62,039 nucleotides of DNA from the NCBI GenBank assembly GCA_031315915.1, contig JALDRK010000024.1, forward strand, positions 1 through 62,039. The letters run 5' to 3'. The DNA is from Nitrospirales bacterium. GTDB lineage: Bacteria; Nitrospirota; Nitrospiria; Nitrospirales; UBA8639. The stretch's first letter is position 1. The number at the start of each line of letters is the position of its first letter. A model generated the notes under the pieces. It was not told where the DNA came from. It saw nothing but the letters and a program-made list of their open reading frames with translations, and did no database searches. Positions 44,995 through 54,233 of this stretch are shown one piece after another. A program made the position numbers and the translations under genes.

Positions 44995-46017
44995 TCAGGA
45001 TTGCAGTCGAACAAAGGATACCTCGCCGCCCGATTCCAAGACGATCGGCTGATCATGAACAGGCGGGTCGTATACCTCCCCATCCAGCACAAAGCCGCTG
45101 GTTAAATGCAATCGAATCTCACGAGGATTTTGACTATCGTAGCCATTTTCCTTGATCGCGTAGGGGTGCTGTTTCCCTCTCAGGAGAGTAGGCAAGAGTC
45201 GCCATAAATGGCGATAAGGAACGGTCAGACCAGTATAGTGAAGGAACCCAGGCTCCGGACTCCAGAAAGGCTTCATCCCGAGAAACAGTCGTTCCAGAGA
45301 CGTGACAAACAAAACCAAAAATTCCTGAGTCCCACGGTCGCTTCCATCTACGGATAGACCAACCGGAACCGGATGAAGGCCTTTTTTTGACCCAGAGGCC
45401 AGCGCCACCAGAAATTTGGCCAAAATCAGTCCCGCACCCCATTCACCCAGACGACCCACGGATTGTTTAGTCTGCCTTCCCATTTGGGTTCCAAAGTAAA
45501 TAGCCCCAGCGCCAAAAAACATGCCATACATGGTCATTCTTCCATCAGGAAATGTTAACCGTAGGAGATGTCTTTTGGCGATGTGCCGTCCGGAATAGAA
45601 CGATTCCTCCGAGGCCAGTAACTTTTCGACCGTTCCCGTGCCATAGGGTCCAAGTCCCACGTCTCCCGCAATCATATTGGCCGTACCGGCCGGAAGAACC
45701 GCCAATCGAGGCATGCTTGAAAATGCCCGATCATTCATCAACGCATTCAACGCTGCTTGAATGGTGCCATCACCTCCATTGATCACGAGAAAGTTCACCC
45801 TGTGATCCGCAAAGCCGGCGAGGACATGACGAATCTCATCCGGCGTTACCACTTCCTCATGCAGAAGATCGGGATAGGACTGAAAGAGCCTGCGGAAGGA
45901 AGAAAAATGCCGTTTATTTCTTCCGCTTTCCGGATTACTGAGGAGACCGATTCGAATGATACCGTTTTCCGTCTGAGAGGACATAGGCACAGAAACCAAC
46001 GAGAGAGCAGGCGGCAA
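44995..46017 (-). CDS. Diacylglycerol/sphingosine-type lipid kinase
   Basis: 340 aa, or 329 aa from the internal ATG at 45984 (MSSQTENGIIRIG), which fits the family start better. The nucleotide site is VINGGDGTIQAALNAL; family strands NPESGR, AVLPAGTANMIAGDVGLG and the C-terminal FVLDGEVYDPP support DAGK_cat/YegS type. It phosphorylates a lipid alcohol such as diacylglycerol or a ceramide-like lipid. It is the middle gene of the run 46050 - 44995 - 44035 and a good candidate for the lipid-phosphate step. Confidence 0.87.
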   Translation of the reverse strand: MPPALSLVSVPMSSQTENGIIRIGLLSNPESGRNKRHFSSFRRLFQSYPDLLHEEVVTPDEIRHVLAGFADHRVNFLVINGGDGTIQAALNALMNDRAFSSMPRLAVLPAGTANMIAGDVGLGPYGTGTVEKLLASEESFYSGRHIAKRHLLRLTFPDGRMTMYGMFFGAGAIYFGTQMGRQTKQSVGRLGEWGAGLILAKFLVALASGSKKGLHPVPVGLSVDGSDRGTQEFLVLFVTSLERLFLGMKPFWSPEPGFLHYTGLTVPYRHLWRLLPTLLRGKQHPYAIKENGYDSQNPREIRLHLTSGFVLDGEVYDPPVHDQPIVLESGGEVSFVRLQS

Positions 46018-46049
46018 TCAGAAAATTGATAATCGGGTTTCGGGAGGCA

Positions 46050-47261
46050 TTACTCGGCAGTGGCCGGAGGATTCGTAAAAACTCGCACCGCCAAGGAATC
46101 CCGATCCTTGCCAGGGTCGATTTCCGCTAACCACGATGTTGGAGCGCCCTCCAAGAGCTTTTGTCCCAAACCCATTATGAATCGAAGAAGAAGAATCGCG
46201 GTAGAAGCCACCGTCCACACTGCGACACTTTCCAGCCCGATATCCGGACGCCCCATCAGCAGGCTTATAGACAATATAATGAGATTGGGATTTCTCCTTG
46301 CCGTCACCAGCCGAAAATACGAATCAAACGGACGCCACAGGAAAATTCCGAATCCTGCGATGGAGAGATGCCACAGGCCTTCAACCAATCTCCCGGCAAT
46401 ATACCCAACGAAAATAACGGCAATAACCGTATAAAGAGAATACCCGAACAGTTCTCCGGAAAAACCGGCCAAGCCCATTCCCCACGCCCAATACCACAGG
46501 GGCGGATGAATCAAGTCAATACCATGGTCAAAAATGTTTCCCCACCAACTGGAGGTGATAGTCACACGGGCTAATTTGCCATCGACAGTATCCAGGAAGG
46601 TCATCATCCAGCCAACAAGCAATCCCCACCATAACTGCCCTTTCCAAAACAGGACTCCCGCAGCCACAGCTAATACCAAACTTAACGCCGTGACATGATT
46701 GGGACGAATCCCGTGATTGGCACAGAATCGGGTCGCCCACGTGGCAGGGACCGGCCAGAGAAATTTCGTCACCAGATCGGTCACGCCCTTGTATGATCCA
46801 GAAAATAATTGTTCCTCCAGCCTTTCCCGGTTATCCGAACGTATCGGCAATACATAGGGAGCCTTAGATTTTTTGAGCGTCTTGGAAAATCCGCTGGACA
46901 GATCCTCTAACCTCATCATTCGAAACGCATGGGATTCGGGGAGACGTTCGTCTTTCATGAAATCCAGCATCTCTTGAGCATTCAACACGTCCACATGTGC
47001 CGCTACCGGGATCGCCTGAGCGTTTCGTGTCACTTGAAACACTACGTTTGCCTCATTGTCCAATGCCTGTAAGACCCGGTCATCAAACAAATAATCGCCA
47101 CGCACAACCAATACCGATCCTGAGGAAGGCAAAGCCTGGACCTCCTGACCCAAATATTCAAATCCCAGCCCCGTGAGCACTCGCTTTAACCGATCTTCAG
47201 ATGATAAATTCCACAGACGAATCCCAGAATCTTTGATCAGATACCAATATTTAGCCATCAC
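46050..47261 (-). CDS. CDP-alcohol phosphatidyltransferase with degenerate nucleotidyltransferase-like N-domain
   Basis: 403 aa. The C-terminal two thirds hold about six membrane helices and a full CDP-alcohol motif, D-x2-D-G-x2-A-R-x8-G-x3-D-x3-D, in FLDTVDGKLARV to GNIFDHGID. The first 170 residues are soluble; SGSVLVVRGDYLFDDRVLQAL resembles the second half of a nucleotidyltransferase, but the signature glycine loop (GxGTR) is missing. The plan recalls two-domain inositol-phosphate enzymes (IPCT-DIPPS type). It attaches a CDP-activated alcohol to a phosphate acceptor; which alcohol is unclear. Start ATG 47261, or the next codon. Confidence 0.82.
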   Translation of the reverse strand: MMAKYWYLIKDSGIRLWNLSSEDRLKRVLTGLGFEYLGQEVQALPSSGSVLVVRGDYLFDDRVLQALDNEANVVFQVTRNAQAIPVAAHVDVLNAQEMLDFMKDERLPESHAFRMMRLEDLSSGFSKTLKKSKAPYVLPIRSDNRERLEEQLFSGSYKGVTDLVTKFLWPVPATWATRFCANHGIRPNHVTALSLVLAVAAGVLFWKGQLWWGLLVGWMMTFLDTVDGKLARVTITSSWWGNIFDHGIDLIHPPLWYWAWGMGLAGFSGELFGYSLYTVIAVIFVGYIAGRLVEGLWHLSIAGFGIFLWRPFDSYFRLVTARRNPNLIILSISLLMGRPDIGLESVAVWTVASTAILLLRFIMGLGQKLLEGAPTSWLAEIDPGKDRDSLAVRVFTNPPATAE

Positions 47262-47437
47262 TTATCCATTCGTGTTCAGTCTAGATACTCAACAAGGCAC
47301 CCTCATGAATCATGAGCTTGCCCCAAAATCCGTCATACCTTCCACCCGATATTCATTAATCAGCATGCATCGTATACTACCCTTACCCTTGAAACAACGC
47401 AGGAACCCATAACGCTCTCGTATTCCGAAACAACGTC

Positions 47438-48349
47438 ATGTTTACCTTCGCTCATCTTTCCGATCCCCATTTAACCACCCTTGATCGGATTTCCTGGACC
47501 GCCTTACTGAACAAACGGATCATGGGGTATATTTCCTGGAAAACTCATCGGCGTGCCGAACATCGACGGGAAGTGCTGGATCTACTCCTGGGATCTCTCC
47601 ACCAACACTCCCTCGATCACATTGTGATTACGGGCGACCTCACTCATTTAGGACTTCCACAAGAATTTCAGGAGGCCCGCCTTTGGCTGGACTCTCTTGG
47701 AAAAATCGCCGAAACAACGGTCATTCCCGGCAATCATGAAGCTTATGTTTCCACATCTTATGAATCGACCTTGAAACAATGGGAACCATACTTTCAATCC
47801 GACGCTCCCAAGGAATCCCATAGGCCCGGGAAAGCGCGCTCACATTTCCCCAGTCTTCGGATCCGTGGCCCCGTGGCCTTCATTGGATTATCGACGGCCT
47901 GTCCCACGGCTCCATTTTTAGCCACAGGAAGTCTCGACGTCCAACAATTGGAAGACCTGACAGGCATACTTCGCTCATTGCAATCCCAGACGGTATTTAA
48001 AGTTCTGCTGATCCATCATCCTCCCCTCTCTCACACCGTTAGATGGAGAAAACGGCTTACCAATACCGACCAACTTCATGAAGTCCTGTCCCGGTTCCCT
48101 GTCGATCTCATCCTCCACGGTCATTCGCATAAATGTGCGTTAGAATTCTTGAGCACCCGGGAAAATCGCACGCCGATCATCGGAGTTCCTTCTGCCAGCG
48201 CCAAAGGGGAAAAATCTGGCGATGAAAGCCAATACTGCCTTTTCCATCTAAAAAGGCAAGCCGACGCCTTTCAGCTTTCCGCCTCGCTCTATAGCTATGT
48301 TCGGGAAAAAGCACAATTCATGTTTTCCCGAACCCTCCCCCTCCCCTAA
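47438..48349 (+). CDS. Calcineurin-like metallophosphoesterase
   Basis: 303 aa, cytoplasmic. The five metal blocks are present: AHLSDPHL, VITGDLTHLG, VIPGNHEAY, VLLIHHPPL and LILHGHSHKC. The protein is the usual length of the cAMP-phosphodiesterase (Icc)-like and lipid-phosphatase-like groups. Its substrate is not clear. It is divergent from the CDP-alcohol transferase and converges on lptG. Given the neighbours a phospholipid-related phosphatase (like LpxH) is possible, but the motif set alone does not decide. Confidence 0.85.
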   Translation: MFTFAHLSDPHLTTLDRISWTALLNKRIMGYISWKTHRRAEHRREVLDLLLGSLHQHSLDHIVITGDLTHLGLPQEFQEARLWLDSLGKIAETTVIPGNHEAYVSTSYESTLKQWEPYFQSDAPKESHRPGKARSHFPSLRIRGPVAFIGLSTACPTAPFLATGSLDVQQLEDLTGILRSLQSQTVFKVLLIHHPPLSHTVRWRKRLTNTDQLHEVLSRFPVDLILHGHSHKCALEFLSTRENRTPIIGVPSASAKGEKSGDESQYCLFHLKRQADAFQLSASLYSYVREKAQFMFSRTLPLP

Positions 48350-48364
48350 GAACAACTGCCGATT

Positions 48365-49432
48365 TTACACGGATTGTCGCCAAATCATGAGAGTCGCCCC
48401 CAATAAACTTCCAAAAGGGGCCAGCACCGTCATCACCGGCGAGAGTCCTATCATGCTTCCGACATGCTCCAGCACTTGGGTGACTAAATAATACCCTAAT
48501 CCGGTCATGGCTCCCATCAGGACTCGCTTGCCGGTTGTCATCGTTCGTAAAGGGCCAAACACAAATGGAATCGCAATCAAAATCATGAGTCCGGTGTTAA
48601 GAGGACGAAAGACTTTTTGCCAAAATGCCAATTCATACCGGACTGAATTTTGACCCTTCCGGTCCAGAATCTGGACATACTGATACAGATCGGCCGTTGA
48701 AAGGGAAGACGTGGGAAGCGTTAAGACTCTCATCTCCTGCTGTCGTAAAGGCGAATTCCATTCCATCACTTCGGCATAATCTTTGGCATACGCCTGTCCG
48801 TGGATCGTTTTCTGTTGGACTTCCTTTAATATCCATTTTTCGGGATCGTCCATGTTCGCTTCTCGGGCATGTAAGTATCTGTTCAATTGGCCATCGGCAT
48901 TGAACTCAAAAATATCGATCCCCTCTGGAATCTTCCCATATAGGACCTTGTGAATACGGACATACCGTCTCCCATCTTTAAACCAAAATCCCTGTTTACT
49001 CTGGTAGGCTCCCGACTCGGACAAGGCCAGGGATCGCCCAAAAAAAGCTTGCTGATCCAGCGGTGGAGTGACAAATTGTTCCATGGCCGCCACTCCAAGG
49101 ATAAACACGAGGCCATACTTCATGACAGCACTCGCGATTTGAAAGGGAGAAACCCCGCTAGCCTGCATGGCAATGAGTTCGCGCCCGTTGGCCAAATTAC
49201 CCAAAGCCATTATGCTTCCCAAAAGAGCCACAAACGGGGCGAGAAAGACGATCCGGCTCGGTATCGTCAATGTCAGAAATTCAGTGGCCTTGAAAAACGT
49301 ATATTGCCCCTTACCCACCTCATCAATTTCATCGACTAACACAATCAGACTGAACACGGACAATAAAATGAGAAAAACCGGAAGATACCCGCGGACCAGA
49401 CTCGCGCCGATATGGCGATGCAAAATGTTCAT
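48365..49432 (-). CDS. lptG: LPS export permease LptG (YjgQ)
   Basis: About 355 aa from the ATG at 49432; an upstream in-frame ATG (49468) adds 12 polar residues. Six membrane helices, three at each end (SLVRGYLPVFLILLSVFSLI; ALLGSIMALGNLANGREL; the last ending near 355), enclose a large periplasmic beta domain. The conserved GRELIAMQASGVSP loop marks the LptF/LptG family. It lies 82 bp after lptF on the same strand. With LptF and LptB it lifts LPS from the inner membrane. Confidence 0.85.
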   Translation of the reverse strand: MNILHRHIGASLVRGYLPVFLILLSVFSLIVLVDEIDEVGKGQYTFFKATEFLTLTIPSRIVFLAPFVALLGSIMALGNLANGRELIAMQASGVSPFQIASAVMKYGLVFILGVAAMEQFVTPPLDQQAFFGRSLALSESGAYQSKQGFWFKDGRRYVRIHKVLYGKIPEGIDIFEFNADGQLNRYLHAREANMDDPEKWILKEVQQKTIHGQAYAKDYAEVMEWNSPLRQQEMRVLTLPTSSLSTADLYQYVQILDRKGQNSVRYELAFWQKVFRPLNTGLMILIAIPFVFGPLRTMTTGKRVLMGAMTGLGYYLVTQVLEHVGSMIGLSPVMTVLAPFGSLLGATLMIWRQSV

Positions 49433-49514
49433 GGCATCAGACAAGTCAGCGGTAGGTCGTCCCGGCAACCTTCATGGGTAACGCGGTGTGATCCCACATG
49501 GACAATCGGAGAGA

Positions 49515-50573
49515 TTAGAACGCAATTTTCGTAAACCTGGAAGGAGACGCCAACACAGCCACAATAAGAAACAAGGCTCCAATCACGGTCCATTGACCGG
49601 GAAAAGGCGGTATGTTGCCCTGTTCAACCATGGTCATCATCAAAACGCCCAAAAAATAATAGACCGCAAAAATCACAATGGCCGCAAACATTTTTCCATA
49701 TTTTCCTTGACGAGGAGCCGCCCGACTGAGGGGAACCGCCAGGAGACCAAGTAAAATAGTGGAGCAGGCCGTTGAAAATCGCCAATGGAGTTCGGCAATA
49801 TCTCTCAAGCTGGTTGATTGCCACAACGTTCGAGTCGGCGTGGCCTTGCGTTTATAGTCAAGGGAAATCTCTTGCGGATAAATCGCTAATTGCGAGAATC
49901 CTGATATATGTTTAATATCACCTTCTCGGGAAAATTTATATTCGTACCCATCGAACAAGATAGGTAGAATCGTGCCGGTTTTCGGATCTAATCGTTCCTC
50001 AGCTTCTTGAGCCGAGATGACCCGTAGGGTATTTCCACTTTCACTTTGCACAAACACCCTGCTCAATCGATGACTTTGTGAATTCACGGCTTCCGCATAA
50101 AACACCAGAGAGCCGTCACGACGTTCATAGAAATGCCCAGGCTCAAGATTCGCAATGCGAAAACCCGACTCCGCTTCGGCTTTCAATTGGTAGCTGTGCG
50201 TATACGCCCAGGGCCGAAGGACCAGCGAAAACACCGCCACCACAATGGCGACAAGGCAGGTCGGCACCATGATAATGCCCAGGACGCGATAGGGACTGAC
50301 TCCACAGGCCATCATGGCTTTTATCTCCGAATCGGTATACAACCGGCCGAATCCTAGAATGATCCCGAGATACAAAGAAACCGGCAGTAAGACCTCAAGT
50401 GCAATCGCAATTTTCAAACCGATAAGGATCAAGATCAATTTGAACGGAAGCAGAGTATTAGCGGCGCTTGCCAGAAAGGTGACCCAACTATACCCTGCGA
50501 AGAGCACCACGAGGATGCCAAGCACCACCGATGTGGGCTTCAGCACCTCCCAAGTCAGGTACCGACTTAACAT
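49515..50573 (-). CDS. lptF: LPS export permease LptF (YjgP)
   Basis: 352 aa with the same helix-beta-helix plan as the neighbour. The first helix (PTSVVLGILVVLFAGYSW) follows MLSRYLTWEVLK, and the family loop is YTDSEIKAMMACGVSPYRVLG. The central domain (about residues 115-260) is periplasmic, and the last three helices end near 350. It is the first of the pair lptF-lptG. No ribosome site stands out, but the start agrees with family length. The gene is divergent from 50634. Confidence 0.85.
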   Translation of the reverse strand: MLSRYLTWEVLKPTSVVLGILVVLFAGYSWVTFLASAANTLLPFKLILILIGLKIAIALEVLLPVSLYLGIILGFGRLYTDSEIKAMMACGVSPYRVLGIIMVPTCLVAIVVAVFSLVLRPWAYTHSYQLKAEAESGFRIANLEPGHFYERRDGSLVFYAEAVNSQSHRLSRVFVQSESGNTLRVISAQEAEERLDPKTGTILPILFDGYEYKFSREGDIKHISGFSQLAIYPQEISLDYKRKATPTRTLWQSTSLRDIAELHWRFSTACSTILLGLLAVPLSRAAPRQGKYGKMFAAIVIFAVYYFLGVLMMTMVEQGNIPPFPGQWTVIGALFLIVAVLASPSRFTKIAF

Positions 50574-50633
50574 GAAGCCGTGTTCACAGTAGAATGTGAC
50601 CTTTGATTACTTCTCATGAGGAGATCCTAACGT

Positions 50634-51398
50634 ATGAAAGCTGTCATTCTCAGCGCCGGACAGGGGAAACGGTTGCTCCCTCATACGGCCGATAAACCCA
50701 AATGCACTGTTCCGGTAAACGGCCAATCCATCGTGGAATGGCAAATTCAGGAACTCCTTCACGTCGGGATTGACTCCATTCGCATTGTTGTGGGTTTTGG
50801 CGCGGACAAAGTCGAAGCCCTTCTGGCCAACCACATCGACTCCGGTTCAATACGGACCATCTATAACCCATTCTATGCCATGGCGGACAATCTGATCAGT
50901 TGTTGGGTGGCGCGTCATGAGATGATGGAAGATGTGGTCTTAATTAATGGCGACACGTTGTTTGAATCTGCGGTCATTGAAGGATTACTCTCCGCGCCAT
51001 CTTCTCCTATCACTCTCGTCACCGATCAAAAGTCTCACTATGATGCGGATGATATGAAAGTGATTGTCCGAGGTGCTCAATTAGACCGGGTCGGAAAAAC
51101 CCTCCCGCTTGACCTTGTAAATGGAGAATCTATCGGGATGATGCGTTTTCAAAATTCAGGTCCCCAACTCTTTTGTGCCGCCATCGAAAACCGGATCAGA
51201 AAACCCGAAGCACTCAAACAATGGTACCTCTCCCTCATTGATGAATTGGCTCAGCAGGGCCACGTATCCACCTTTTCCATACAGGGACGAATCTGGGCTG
51301 AAATCGACAACCCTTCGGATCTTGCGCAGGCGGAAACTCTCTTTAAAGGACGCCCCACCTTATCGACTGCCGCCACCATATCGCATTCAAAAATGTAA
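50634..51398 (+). CDS. Sugar/choline-phosphate nucleotidyltransferase (LicC-like)
   Basis: 254 aa. GAGGAGATCC precedes the ATG. The family start is MKAVILSAGQGKRLLPHTADKPKC (signature G-x-G-x-R-x8-PK, with the usual T replaced by K), followed by TVPVNGQSIVEWQIQEL, the NLISCWVAR segment, INGDTLF and IWAEIDNPSDL. The choline-phosphate cytidylyltransferase (LicC) group shares the NLxSxWxAR-type loop, so a small-alcohol phosphate substrate is more likely than a hexose. It lies next to lipid genes and may activate a head group. Confidence 0.8.
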   Translation: MKAVILSAGQGKRLLPHTADKPKCTVPVNGQSIVEWQIQELLHVGIDSIRIVVGFGADKVEALLANHIDSGSIRTIYNPFYAMADNLISCWVARHEMMEDVVLINGDTLFESAVIEGLLSAPSSPITLVTDQKSHYDADDMKVIVRGAQLDRVGKTLPLDLVNGESIGMMRFQNSGPQLFCAAIENRIRKPEALKQWYLSLIDELAQQGHVSTFSIQGRIWAEIDNPSDLAQAETLFKGRPTLSTAATISHSKM

Positions 51399-51460
51399 AG
51401 CCTCCGGTTCATTCATTTCCTCCATCGGGCCCGGCTCCGGCTCTAATCCCTCGGTCACTC

Positions 51461-52261
51461 TCAAACCTTCTGAGATAAAATTGCTTCGACAAGATGAAGG
51501 TCTTCAGGCTTATCCACGTCAACAGCAGCCTGAGGAAAGGGCAGAAGTACCTCCCGGATCCGAAGATTGAATCGTTTGCCCACAGCGTTCAGGCATTTCC
51601 GGAGAGTGATACGTCCAAACAGATATCGAATCACCATAAACAAGCCTAAATGGCCAATTAATCGAATCGGTCGTTTCCGGTCTTGTTCCAAATGCCCCCA
51701 AAACTGAACAAGCCGAATAGCCTGTGGATTAAAAAACATAAATAAATTACACCCACAGAATTCTTCTTTCCCAAACCGCAATACGGTACGCTTACTCAGC
51801 GGAAAGGCCTGCTTGACGATGGCATATGAAGTCAGGCCGACAACGATATCGGCTTCCATCCCGGAAGCCTCCTTGACAAAGTAATCCACGATTTCCGATG
51901 TCAACAGGGCATGATCACCCGTCGTCACCAAGAGGGGCAGACTCTGAGGATGCGTTTCGAGAAATTTCTGCACGCTGCCACTCGGCCCCTGTTGCGGTTC
52001 TTCCCATCCAATTTGGGCGGACTCAATCATGGGGAGGAGTACAACATCATCTCTGACAATCTCCCAAGAAGGACCACATAATATGCGGGACCCAATGGTT
52101 TTTGCCTCCTTGGTTGCACGTAATACCCGGTCAATGATTCGCTCTCCCCCAACCCTGGCCAGAACTTTACAGGCCATCCCCGTATATGCTGCCACGGGGT
52201 CCTTTCCCGGACGTGAACCGGCAAGAATGAGAGCGGTGACGGTGTTTTCATTGGTAGACAT
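51461..52261 (-). CDS. MobA-like NTP transferase
   Basis: 266 aa. The start TALILAGSRPGKDPVAAYTGMACKVLARVGG is the MobA-like transferase P-loop in altered form (GSRPGKDP), then LVTTGDHALLT as the metal site and the later AAVDVDKPEDLHLVE end, a wording shared by MobA-like proteins. Residues about 195-230 (HLGLFMVIRYLFG) are hydrophobic. It converges on the 50634 gene and is followed upstream by the GNAT gene, 27 bp away, on the same strand. Its sugar or alcohol substrate is unknown; a ceramide head-group role is an inference from position. Confidence 0.7.
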   Translation of the reverse strand: MSTNENTVTALILAGSRPGKDPVAAYTGMACKVLARVGGERIIDRVLRATKEAKTIGSRILCGPSWEIVRDDVVLLPMIESAQIGWEEPQQGPSGSVQKFLETHPQSLPLLVTTGDHALLTSEIVDYFVKEASGMEADIVVGLTSYAIVKQAFPLSKRTVLRFGKEEFCGCNLFMFFNPQAIRLVQFWGHLEQDRKRPIRLIGHLGLFMVIRYLFGRITLRKCLNAVGKRFNLRIREVLLPFPQAAVDVDKPEDLHLVEAILSQKV

Positions 52262-52288
52262 TGATATTCATATATCCGGCCAAGATAT

Positions 52289-53413
52289 TCAGACCAGAGC
52301 TTTCTGATATAACCGATACACTTTATAGGGTTTGGCTCCCAGGGATTCCAGGATATGGCTCATTCGTTTATTGCTTTCTAAAATCCAGGATAATTCCACG
52401 GATTGAATACCTTTCCGTAAGCCTGGTCCCCGCACGGCTTCGATCATCCCATAGGCCATCGCCGCACCCATGGGAGTCGATTGAAAAGGTTTTCGAACTC
52501 CCATTAAAGCCACACGGGCGGTTTTCGGGTACCTAACTTTCATGCCCCATAAAACTTTCAACCATCCCCAAGGAATCAACCGTCCATTCAGATCTTTCAT
52601 GACTTCGTGAATATTCGGAAAGGCCACCAACATCGCACAAGCTTGGCCATCAATTTCGGCAATTTGGACAAAATCACTGGGCACTAAAAATTTAAGCTGT
52701 TGCCCGATTTCTGAAAATTCCTCATTCGTAAAGGGCAGAAACCCCCAGTTCTCCGACCACGCCTCCTCAAAGATCTCTTTGATCAGGTTCAAATCTTCAT
52801 TGAAATGGGACCGTCGCATAGGTCGAATCCGCATGGAACCCTTCGCCTTGTTGAGAAACATGGTAACACCGGGAGGGAGCTTAAAATGAATATCGATTTG
52901 ATAGGCTAAGAGGTCCTGGACTTTCTGATAGTGGTACAGTTCGAGGATTCTGCCATAGTAGGGAAGAGCATGGCCCATCATAACCATTGGTGGAGTATCG
53001 AATCCTTCAACCAACAGGCCGCACTCCTGATTAACTGACAGATTAAAGGGACCCTGGACACAGGTCATGCCCTGGCCACGCAGCCATTCCTCGGCTGTTC
53101 CCAACAAGGCCTGAAAAACCTGCGCATTGTCTTCACCTTCGAGTAATCCAAAAAATCCCGTTCCCGGTCCATAACGATCCTGATGAAGATTGTCGATTTG
53201 GGCACTGATGCGCCCGACAGGGTTCTGTCCGTTCAAGGCAAGCCAGCATTGCCAGCGTGCATGTTTAAAAAAAGGGTTTTTGTCGGAAAACGTATGGAGT
53301 CGCTCGAGAATCAGAGGAGGAACCCAATGAGCATCGGAAGTATACAGTTTCCAAGGCAGACGAACAAAGGCTTTCAGGTCGGCTCGAGTCTTGACCGGTA
53401 CAATGCGAATCAA
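52289..53413 (-). CDS. GNAT-fold acyltransferase, candidate bacterial ceramide synthase
   Basis: 374 aa from a TTG, giving the family start MIRIVPVKTRADLKAFVRLPW. The protein has the long GNAT-type architecture (WKLY, HWVPPLI, HARWQCWLA, GRISAQID, VQGPFNLSVNQECGLLV, IAEIDGQACAMLV, VELSWILESNKRM), which the YghO-like family shares with bCerS, the ceramide synthase of Caulobacter. That enzyme acylates 3-oxo-sphinganine. It lies within 5 kb of Spt, ACP, CerR and acyl-AMP ligase genes. Activity is inferred from family and context; general acyltransferase is the fallback. Confidence 0.68.
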   Translation of the reverse strand: MIRIVPVKTRADLKAFVRLPWKLYTSDAHWVPPLILERLHTFSDKNPFFKHARWQCWLALNGQNPVGRISAQIDNLHQDRYGPGTGFFGLLEGEDNAQVFQALLGTAEEWLRGQGMTCVQGPFNLSVNQECGLLVEGFDTPPMVMMGHALPYYGRILELYHYQKVQDLLAYQIDIHFKLPPGVTMFLNKAKGSMRIRPMRRSHFNEDLNLIKEIFEEAWSENWGFLPFTNEEFSEIGQQLKFLVPSDFVQIAEIDGQACAMLVAFPNIHEVMKDLNGRLIPWGWLKVLWGMKVRYPKTARVALMGVRKPFQSTPMGAAMAYGMIEAVRGPGLRKGIQSVELSWILESNKRMSHILESLGAKPYKVYRLYQKALV

Positions 53414-53495
53414 CGGCCCATGTCCTCACAGATTCTCCCATGAAGCATCTGACATTTAAGCCCGCTGCTTACCGAAAAAATTCACAGCTCGGCCT

Positions 53496-54233
53496 TCAAG
53501 ATTTTTGTTGAGAGAGGTTCGCTACCCAGGGATAACGAAAACATTCCTGATCGGCATATCCTAAATTCGAGACGGTCTTGCTCAATGGGACCTCTTCCGA
53601 ACTTTTATAGTACGTGCCAAACATCCGATCGCACCATACGCTGGTAATACCGAAATTTCCCTGTTCGTTATGAAAGTGATGAAGCAAATGATGCCGTTTG
53701 ATTTTTCTCAAAAAGGGGTTTTGTGGAGTCACTTTGAGATGTTGCATACAGTGACATAACTCATACACCATAAAAGCCCCCAGCCCGGTGGCAAAGGCAA
53801 TGGGAATCTCCTGCCATCCTCCGACCAGTATGCCAATCGGTACGGTGGCTACCACAATGGTGGGCAGAGTGGTATTCAATGCCCCGAACAGAACACCCAG
53901 GTCATTGGGATCCTGATGGTGGTCAAAATGAATCCGCTTCCATAGGGCAGCCGTCCAGGGCGATCGATAGAGATAGCGTCCGTGGAGAATAAACCGATGG
54001 ACCCCATATTCGACAAAGGGATACGCCAACAACGTGGCCAACACGGTCCATCCCAGTGAACTCCAAGGCGCCAATCCTTGTTGATGGAGATATCCCCCAC
54101 CGGCCACGGCAAGAAATAACAAAATAAAATACACCTGAATCCCAGGATAGGTGAAGTAAGCCCGAATGAGTTCCTTGGAAGTCATCCGGTCCAGATGATA
54201 TTTTTTTTGATACCAGTGACTATTAGCAGACAT
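53496..54233 (-). CDS. Fatty acid hydroxylase / sterol desaturase family protein
   Basis: 245 aa from the ATG at 54233; an earlier in-frame ATG (54341) adds 36 residues but has no support. Four membrane helices and the histidine boxes of the di-iron family are present: HRFILH, HFDHH, and HHLLHHFHNE with HCMQHL between. In the sphingolipid setting it may hydroxylate the acyl chain or the sphingoid base, as FA2H/SUR2 do in eukaryotes, but the substrate is inferred. It lies 82 bp after the GNAT gene on the same strand. Confidence 0.8.
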   Translation of the reverse strand: MSANSHWYQKKYHLDRMTSKELIRAYFTYPGIQVYFILLFLAVAGGGYLHQQGLAPWSSLGWTVLATLLAYPFVEYGVHRFILHGRYLYRSPWTAALWKRIHFDHHQDPNDLGVLFGALNTTLPTIVVATVPIGILVGGWQEIPIAFATGLGAFMVYELCHCMQHLKVTPQNPFLRKIKRHHLLHHFHNEQGNFGITSVWCDRMFGTYYKSSEEVPLSKTVSNLGYADQECFRYPWVANLSQQKS

